In this document: piece by piece, positions 57,741 through 64,000 of the stretch
Position numbering within the stretch: position 1 is the first letter of the stretch
Layout of the letters: each line of letters starts with the position of its first letter
Source of the DNA: Rhodosorus marinus
Taxonomy: Eukaryota; Rhodophyta; Stylonematophyceae; Stylonematales; Stylonemataceae
Reading direction: 5' to 3'
DNA: 64,000 nt
NCBI GenBank assembly: GCA_029953675.1
Contig: JAMWBK010000005.1
Span: 1,674,001-1,738,000, forward strand
Notes under the pieces: generated by a model
Told to the model about the DNA's origin: nothing
The model's input: only the letters and a program-made list of their open reading frames with translations
The model's database searches: none
Made by a program: the position numbers and the translations under genes

Positions 57741-60700
57741 GCTCTCCTCTCAAACACGAGCACGGGTCCTTGCTCCCCCACCCCCCAGAAACGCGCGTGC
57801 TAAAAAACGGAGCCCACGACCTCCATCCGAAAACAACCGTTCCCACTCCCCTCCACACAACGACTTGGTCGAAGCTCTAACCTTCTCCCTTCTCTCACAG
57901 TCCAACCATACTTTCCATCCTCCTCTAAACCAAACCATTCAACAACCCCTCCCCTTCACTACCCAAAGTGACACCACATCCACGAATCGAAACCCTCATG
58001 CTGGAAAACAGAAATAAGTCGCTCACACCCTCCCCAAACACATTCATCCAACTGTTTTCCCTCATTTCCAAAACCCCCCCCCCCTAAGAACGAGCTCAGC
58101 CTACACATCCTTTCCCGACAAAAAACGCCCTAAATTCAAATAATTCACCCCTTTCCTTAAATTTTCTTTGGCCAAAGGGGGAAAATACATTTTCAGCCTC
58201 CAAAATCTGTCCCTCCTTATTCTCTATTTTTCAGGATTTTATGAAACACGGACATTTCGGGAAAAGAAAAAAATGACGTCTTCTACCTACACCCCCCACT
58301 ACCCCCCCTTTCCGCCCTGCTCCATTCTCGTTCCAGATGCATTCAAATCACGTCTAGCACGCCCATTAGATTTATCTACTGTGGGACTCAAAAACAAATA
58401 AAGTTTTAATAAATTAGGGTATATTTACAATTTATATTGATGCTATCCCCCCCCCCTCCCTCCGTCTCTTTTACTTTCGGTCTTGTTTTCATTCGTTTTG
58501 CCACCTGTCAGTTTAAGATTTTCTTCACATCAGATAAGATCAAACCGTGACAGGCAACGTGACTTTTCTGATCGGTTTTTATATGTTTTCTGAATTCTTT
58601 TTGATGCATATTGGCGGGCGAGACCTTTCTTCTGTACGGGGATCTAAATATGGTATACTAACCAGAATTAGAAATATGTCATGATTTGTACGTATACATC
58701 ATTTATAAGAATAAAATTTCGCAATGACGCGAATCTGTGCTATTCATGATTTGGACTATATCCCCAAACCAACAGCTTTTGCTGAGGCCGCCCTGTCCCT
58801 GAAATTTTGAAGCTTTTTTACAAACAGTGGAAGGCAGGGCGCGGAGTGCGCGAGCGGGGGTTAAAACACGGGCAAACCTCTCCGCTATGAACGTTCACTG
58901 ACCTTCCCCGATGAGCTTGTTTGAAGGCGATTCGGAAGCAGTTCGGCATCTAGATATCCAGTGGAACTATTGCTCCTTATGGTCACCCCTCCCTCCCTCC
59001 GCCTTCAATTGGATCCCGTCCTTGAGCACCCTGAGGAGTAGAACGCCCTCGTACTACGCAACAAATGATTGGATAAGCTGCCGACAGAGTCTGAGCTATT
59101 TTCTGATATCCATGAACATTTTTGAGGGATGTCGATTATTTATTTTCTATTCATGTATTCGCTCGAATGCCGAGCGTTGCATTTGAGGACAGTGGAGTTA
59201 AGAGTTTGATATGGCACTGGGGCTGCCTTTGTTGTTTGACGACTTGACTCCATTGAGTATTGTCCTCTAGTGTAGAGTATGAATTCCGCGCTGATGCTCG
59301 AGGCGCGTTTATAGGGCGTTGTTGAGGCTTAGGTTTAGCCGAGAAATCCGAACTGGTGGAGCTGCTTCATCAAGGAGAATTAAACAATTTTGTGAGACCT
59401 CCAACTTCACTTTTCAGTTTGGGTGACGGTGCTCAGGTACTGTTTCCGTGTTCTCTGCTATTCACCAGGATACTGGCTGCTTCTTGACGAGGTTATAAAG
59501 CCTTTATGGGAGATGTTGTTTAGGGCAATAATCCCAGCAGTAGATTATGGGTTTCGCGGAATTTGGAATTCACGACAGCTTCCAACGGTTTGTGAAACTT
59601 GGTTGAACGTTAATGGAAACATTGATTATTACGCGCAACTTCTCAAGGCTGTTCTCGATTGGTGGTGAGGAAGCCGTAGGTGGACAGCAGAGGAAGGAAG
59701 ATCTGTTGATTGTGTTTGTTTGATAGAGGACCGGAATATGGAGAGGAGGACGTCTAGGGCGACGGCAAACAGGAGGAATCGGCAGCAGCTTTTGATACCC
59801 TACGGCTTCAGGAAAACTGTAGTTGGAAAATGCCACAACCAATGACATGCATCAGCAATTGAGCACTAGTGGGCTCATTGTAAAGATATCATCCCGCTCG
59901 AACAACTCTATCATGATCTGGCCTTGAGCTTCTGCGGCCGGGTACGGTACGCAGCTCGAGAGTTTTCCTGTCTCGGCTTAGCACGTCAAACCACACCTCG
60001 TGCGAAACACTATGAGTACCACCAGGATCTCAGAATCACCCATCCTAGGACGGCCTGCCCATGGAACTCTCTAACACAATAGTCAGCTCGCGACAGGGGT
60101 TTTGCGCTTATCTCCAAGTGTTCGCCCTTTCGACCTTCAATTACACGGGGGGCGCTTTTTGCCTCCCCCATCTGCGCAACTCATCGGTTCTAGAACTACA
60201 ACTCCCAGGAAAACATTGGGACACTCGGTTGCTGGACCACGGTAGGGAACTCTTCGCTAAAGTGGCGGTGACACAGAGCAAGGGTCTAGAGCGCGGGGGA
60301 TGGTCTCTTGAAGGAGATCGAAATGTGTAATCTTCCACGAGTCAATGTTTTGAGTTTCCGTAGCAAACTGCCCGTTTTCTAATCAACTTCTCAAGGTTCG
60401 TTGCACGGACCGATTGTGTCAAATTCATCAAATTTTCTCTTTTCTTTCATATATTGAAAATATTTATATTTTAATCATTTGTGCTGAGCGGTGGAAAAAG
60501 TAAATATATTCAATTAAACAACGACCCAAGGATTCGCGGTTGTCAAAATTTTAAATAAAACGAATCACTGCTGATTCAATCCTTTAAAGAGTGAACTCTA
60601 GTATTTTCATTGAAATCAGTAGGTTGAAACGAAAGACCTACTCTTATTGGTGAAAGTGATATATGCGCTCATATTATTATATATTTTCAAGGCTCAAAGA

Positions 60701-62828
60701 GTTTGAAAAATAGAAATTTCCTCATAGTGCTCAGTAGTGACGAGAAGGATTGAGTGGGGTTAGTAATCAATGTTCCCATCAACTTGCAACCAAGTGGTTG
60801 TGCTTCAACGACGAGGCGGCTGCAGTTCGATGCGACTGACAGGATTGCGCTTCTTGGAAAGTGAGAGTGGAGGTCTATCAACAGAATAAGAAAGAGAAAA
60901 GAGAGAAGCTGGAGTTTGTGCGAACTGTTGTGGTAGCACTATGTCGTTTCGCAAAGGACTTTGGCAAGGTCCGAATTGCATCACGGGGACATAGGCCTTT
61001 TTGCTTCTGTTTCTTCAGCCATTCTGGCGCAGAAAACTCTAGCTCGCGTTGGCAGTTGCTGTTGAACTTGATCGGACCGGATTTGTTGGGCTGCGCTTCT
61101 CTGTGGCCTAAATGCGGTTCATTGTGAACGACCAGTTTCGACTTCCGCGGAAGTGTAAGCTGGTGTCCATAATGGATTCATTTGTTTCGGGACTTCCTTC
61201 GTGTCTCCCTACTCGCGAGTACTTGAGGGTTCATTCGCTTTTTTCGGCTTTCATGGGGGTGGATTCTTTTCTTAGGCTCGTCCAAATCATCGATAGCCAA
61301 ACCCGTTCAAGAAAGGCGGACATTCTAAATGCTTGGCTTCGAATGAGCTAGTCCGGATGTAGCTCCTGAGTCCGTTAGAAATGGTCCGTTCTCCGAGCAG
61401 TACGAACCACCGTGTGGCGGAACCTATGCAAGCCCTTCGAAACTAACTTTCATTCTAGGGGAAGATCGCAAGCGCCAACGAGGTGTTCAGGATGTGCAGT
61501 AGCTATTCAAGACCGCAAGCTAGGATTTCCTAGTTCGGATTTCCTGGGAATCCCTTTGGAACGATGGAGTTTTCTCCCCGAATCACCTTTCTCGATTGAA
61601 CGTCGTCGGGCTGGTTTGTAGGCCTCGCTCCCGTTATCTCTGGATGATGCATAGACAGCAATTTTTGATTGCCTGTTCGTTCGATGAGGACGCTTGGACC
61701 CAATGGAACCACCTGTTCAATGCTAACCATCAAAGGCAACCCTCCTGAGGATATCATCTTCCGCCGCGATCTTCGACGAGTACCTTTTCACCGCTCGAGA
61801 ACACTTGTTGTTTTATTGGCACCATTGAAGATACCCTTGTTCTCACAGGAACAAATTACCTTGTAAGCAGCGTTAACAATCTCGCGCGCGATGATTCCAC
61901 CGAGTAATGATGCTACGCTGTGGATTTCGCCTCCGCCGGAGCCAAAAACTGGGAACGGAGAAAAAAGCTCGGGCAGTATCCGCTGCAAACAGGTTTTGTT
62001 CTTTGCATTATGTACTGCTGCCCACTCCAGGTACGAAAGCGCACACCCAAACTAGATAATTCCCTCCCTCCAGAAGTCACTCCCGCCAAATATTGCAGAA
62101 CAGGGAGGCATGCCCACCTCGCCGGGGATCTGCATCGACTTTGCTTGAAGTTCGACAAAGTGCTTCCAGCTGGTCTCGACAATAATCCCTCTGGACTCCG
62201 ACAAGCACATATCTGCTGCGCAAAGAATACATATAAAAATGCGTGTTGCTACTCTCCTTTGTCAAAGTCCGCGCAAAGTCAACTGAGCGAGACTTGAGTT
62301 CCTATGGACGAGAGTCCTCTCTGGCAGGTTGATCCGAAAGCGAGGACAAAAAGACGGACAATGTTGGCCGTTGACGCGGCGGGGTGAGTTCACCCTGATG
62401 CCTCTGAACGCTCAAATATCGCTAAAAACTCGAAAAGGACTGTCCTCGTGTAGCCGGCATCGTTTCTGTTCTGGTGTCATGCGCAAGTCTATCCCCATAC
62501 GCGGCGATCCTCCCCTAGTCCTTCCGAGATTTCGATTGACAGCTCCTTTGGAGAATCATTGACTTTTATTACAATCTAGATGAATATTGTGAATAACTTC
62601 TCAGTATTGGATTATATAAAAATGATTTGAAAACAAAATAGATGGAACACGCGACAAATTAGAAAATGTCCAAATTCGAGGATTCGAGCTCGCGGTGGTG
62701 GGCGGCCAGCCATCACCTAAAAAAAGTAACAAGCTTCGTTGGGAAGGATTGAAGTGGTTTGCTGTTTGTGCTTGAATCGGTTGAAGCGGCTTTCATGTAG
62801 GTGAAATGTATTAGTATAACCTGGAAGG
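57741..62828. other. Five-kilobase gene-poor region
   Basis: The left 350 bases are the flippase leader. AT-rich islands lie at 58390-58760, 60410-60680 and 62560-62660. One small two-exon gene candidate is listed separately (59211-59668). Other frames of 60-125 codons on both strands have no family-like sequence. I saw no transposase, reverse transcriptase or terminal repeats, though I could not search systematically. Confidence 0.5.
59211..59668 (+). CDS. Possible small hypothetical protein
   Basis: Two exons are possible: 59211-59256 (MALGLPLLFDDLTPL) and 59418-59668, joined in phase across a 161-nt intron with a GTATTG donor and an acceptor after a good pyrimidine tract (CTTCACTTTTCAG). 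The product would have 98 residues. It is rich in aromatic residues (YSPGYWLLLDEVIKPLWEML, then AVDYGFRGIW), has no clear membrane span, and ends LKAVLDWW. I do not recognise it. The case rests only on the coding-like composition and splice signals. Confidence 0.3.
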
Positions 62829-64000
62829 ATGGCTAGAGGAGAGGCGCAGCTGGATGAAGACGGTTGGGCTGAGGATGACGAAGGATTCTGGACGGGGTTC
62901 AACGCTATAAATGACGAGAACATCTACGAAGCCTATGTTTTCAAGCCTCCCCCGGGAGATGCGGATGCAGAGCAAGCGGGTGATGAGGATTCCAATAGAG
63001 AGGATAGAAATGACACGATTCAACCTGAGAACCCCTCTGTGGTTCCCACCGGGAAGGTCCCTTGGATCCTGATGACATCGATAATGACTGCGGAAGTGAT
63101 TGGCAATGGTGTACTATCGCTTCCAAGAGCATATGCAAGACTGGGGTGGATTCCCGCGCAGCTAGTACTATTCGTATTGTACCTTATAACTACGCATACT
63201 GGAATGTTGCTATTTCGCCAGCGCAACGGTCAACCGCAGTGCCGAAGCTACCCGGCGCTGTTTCTTAAAATCTTCGGAAAGGCTGCGTACGTATACGCCA
63301 CCCTTCTCGTCTACCTGCTTCTATTCATGTACTCTGCGGCGGGTGTGCTTGTCCAGGCAACTGCGTGGGAGGCGGCTCTTCCAGGTCTCTCGCTTAACTA
63401 TTGGATCATCATCGCAGCGGGTATATCTTGGCTCGTCCTCCAGATCCGATCAATGAAGAACGTGGGATTTCTGTCGATTGTTGGAGTCATCACCATCTTC
63501 ATTCCAATCATCTTGAGCATTGTGAGCATAGCGGGTATGGTCAACTCTGGATCTTTCGAACGTGGCGAACAGGTACTGTTCGGCAACAGTTTTTATGAAG
63601 CAGTCGTTGCCGCGACGGACATCATCTATGCCTTTGCCGGGCACGTCGTTTTTCTTGAGCTCATGGGGCAGATGCGGAGCCCGAGCCACTTCCCAAGATC
63701 GTTGTACGCTTCACAAACTGTCGTGCTCATTGTTTACGCTGCAGTTGGAAGCTCCATATACGCCATAGCCGGAGATGCAGACTGGCTTACATCGCCGTTT
63801 ACAACCTCCTTACAAGATGGACCTGTGAAATACATCGTTCAGGCGTTAATGATTGTCCACATTGCAATAGGAATTACTATCAATGGCAACATCCTTGTAA
63901 GGGCATTTCAGAACATGATTGAGCCGGGATTGAAGGAACTTGTTGCGGGTAGGACCGACCCAGGTACACCAGCTCGTGCATACGACCGAAATGACTATTC
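62829..64000 (+). CDS. Amino acid/auxin permease (AAAP) family transporter, 3' end outside window
   Basis: The reading frame starts at ATG 62829 and is still open at the window's end after 390 codons, with no stop and no obvious intron. An acidic cytosolic N terminus of about 75 residues (DEDGWAEDDEGFW and on) precedes the first span. The first transmembrane part has the family signature: MTAEVIGNGVLSLPRAYARL, then GWIPAQLVLFVLYLIT. Later spans include ATLLVYLLLFMYSAAGVLV and GVITIFIPIILSIVSIAGMV, and DIIYAFAGHVVFLELMGQM corresponds to the family's conserved F-A-F-x-GH helix. AAAP proteins move neutral or cationic amino acids with protons. Substrate and membrane cannot be told from sequence. 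Confidence 0.88.
   Translation, partial: MARGEAQLDEDGWAEDDEGFWTGFNAINDENIYEAYVFKPPPGDADAEQAGDEDSNREDRNDTIQPENPSVVPTGKVPWILMTSIMTAEVIGNGVLSLPRAYARLGWIPAQLVLFVLYLITTHTGMLLFRQRNGQPQCRSYPALFLKIFGKAAYVYATLLVYLLLFMYSAAGVLVQATAWEAALPGLSLNYWIIIAAGISWLVLQIRSMKNVGFLSIVGVITIFIPIILSIVSIAGMVNSGSFERGEQVLFGNSFYEAVVAATDIIYAFAGHVVFLELMGQMRSPSHFPRSLYASQTVVLIVYAAVGSSIYAIAGDADWLTSPFTTSLQDGPVKYIVQALMIVHIAIGITINGNILVRAFQNMIEPGLKELVAGRTDPGTPARAYDRNDY

Noticed and set aside
58160-62600. Possible transposon in the gene-poor region
   Set aside because: I found no transposase or reverse-transcriptase motif and no terminal repeats by eye. A repeat search would be needed to reopen this.
1-64000. tRNA genes, CRISPR arrays, bacterial operons
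   Set aside because: I looked for T-loop-like words and spaced repeats and found nothing convincing. Gene structure is eukaryotic throughout.

Overview
The window is nuclear DNA of a photosynthetic eukaryote. Most genes have short GT-AG introns (about 50-110 nt). There are mitochondrial proteins with presequences, several proteins with plastid-type leaders, eukaryotic cytoskeletal and secretory genes, and no operons. A red alga is the best guess, held with moderate confidence. The two beta-tubulins are strongly diverged, as in lineages without flagella, and at least one plastid leader begins with an early Phe (MFAF), a trait of red and glaucophyte leaders. The intron load (17 introns in one gene) is higher than I would expect for the best-known red algal genomes, so this assignment is inference.

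Layout from left to right. 0-10 kb: an unrecognised protein with a 24-unit hexapeptide repeat (+), a plastid YqgE/UPF0301 protein (-), a plastid glutaredoxin-2 type protein (+), a P-loop kinase-like protein (-) and the augmin subunit HAUS3 (-). 10-19 kb: the KDEL receptor (-), a gamma-carbonic-anhydrase-like protein without zinc ligands (+) and a small coiled-coil protein (-). 19-24 kb: an 18-exon pyruvate carboxylase (+). 26-30 kb: two almost identical beta-tubulin genes in tandem (+). 30-36 kb: decayed tandem repeats on both sides of a mitochondrial-type PPR protein (-). 36-41 kb: exosome subunit RRP43 (+), mitochondrial ribosomal uL3m (-), cytosolic ribosomal eL6 (+) and an HNH-domain protein (+). 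41-50 kb: a 34-bp minisatellite, a membrane-anchored RBR ubiquitin ligase (+), a DUF2358 plastid protein (+), URI prefoldin (-) and a SEC-C/YchJ-type protein (+). 51-58 kb: a Gln/Pro-rich disordered protein (+) and a P4-ATPase lipid flippase (-). 58-63 kb is almost empty. From 62.8 kb an amino-acid/auxin permease family transporter (+) runs off the end.

The genes are mainly unrelated housekeeping genes and do not form a pathway. Themes that recur are organelle proteins (pyruvate carboxylase, gamma-CA-like, uL3m, PPR, YqgE, Grx2, DUF2358), RNA and ribosome maintenance (RRP43, eL6, URI) and microtubules (tubulin, augmin). I saw no convincing tRNA, rRNA, CRISPR array or intact transposon. The features most worth a second look are the 93-bp diverged tandem repeat near 31 kb, a second diverged duplication near 35 kb, the conversion tract in the tubulin pair, and a strand-asymmetric, C-poor leader in front of many genes. 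Exon borders were placed by eye from GT/AG sites, reading phase and remembered family sequence.
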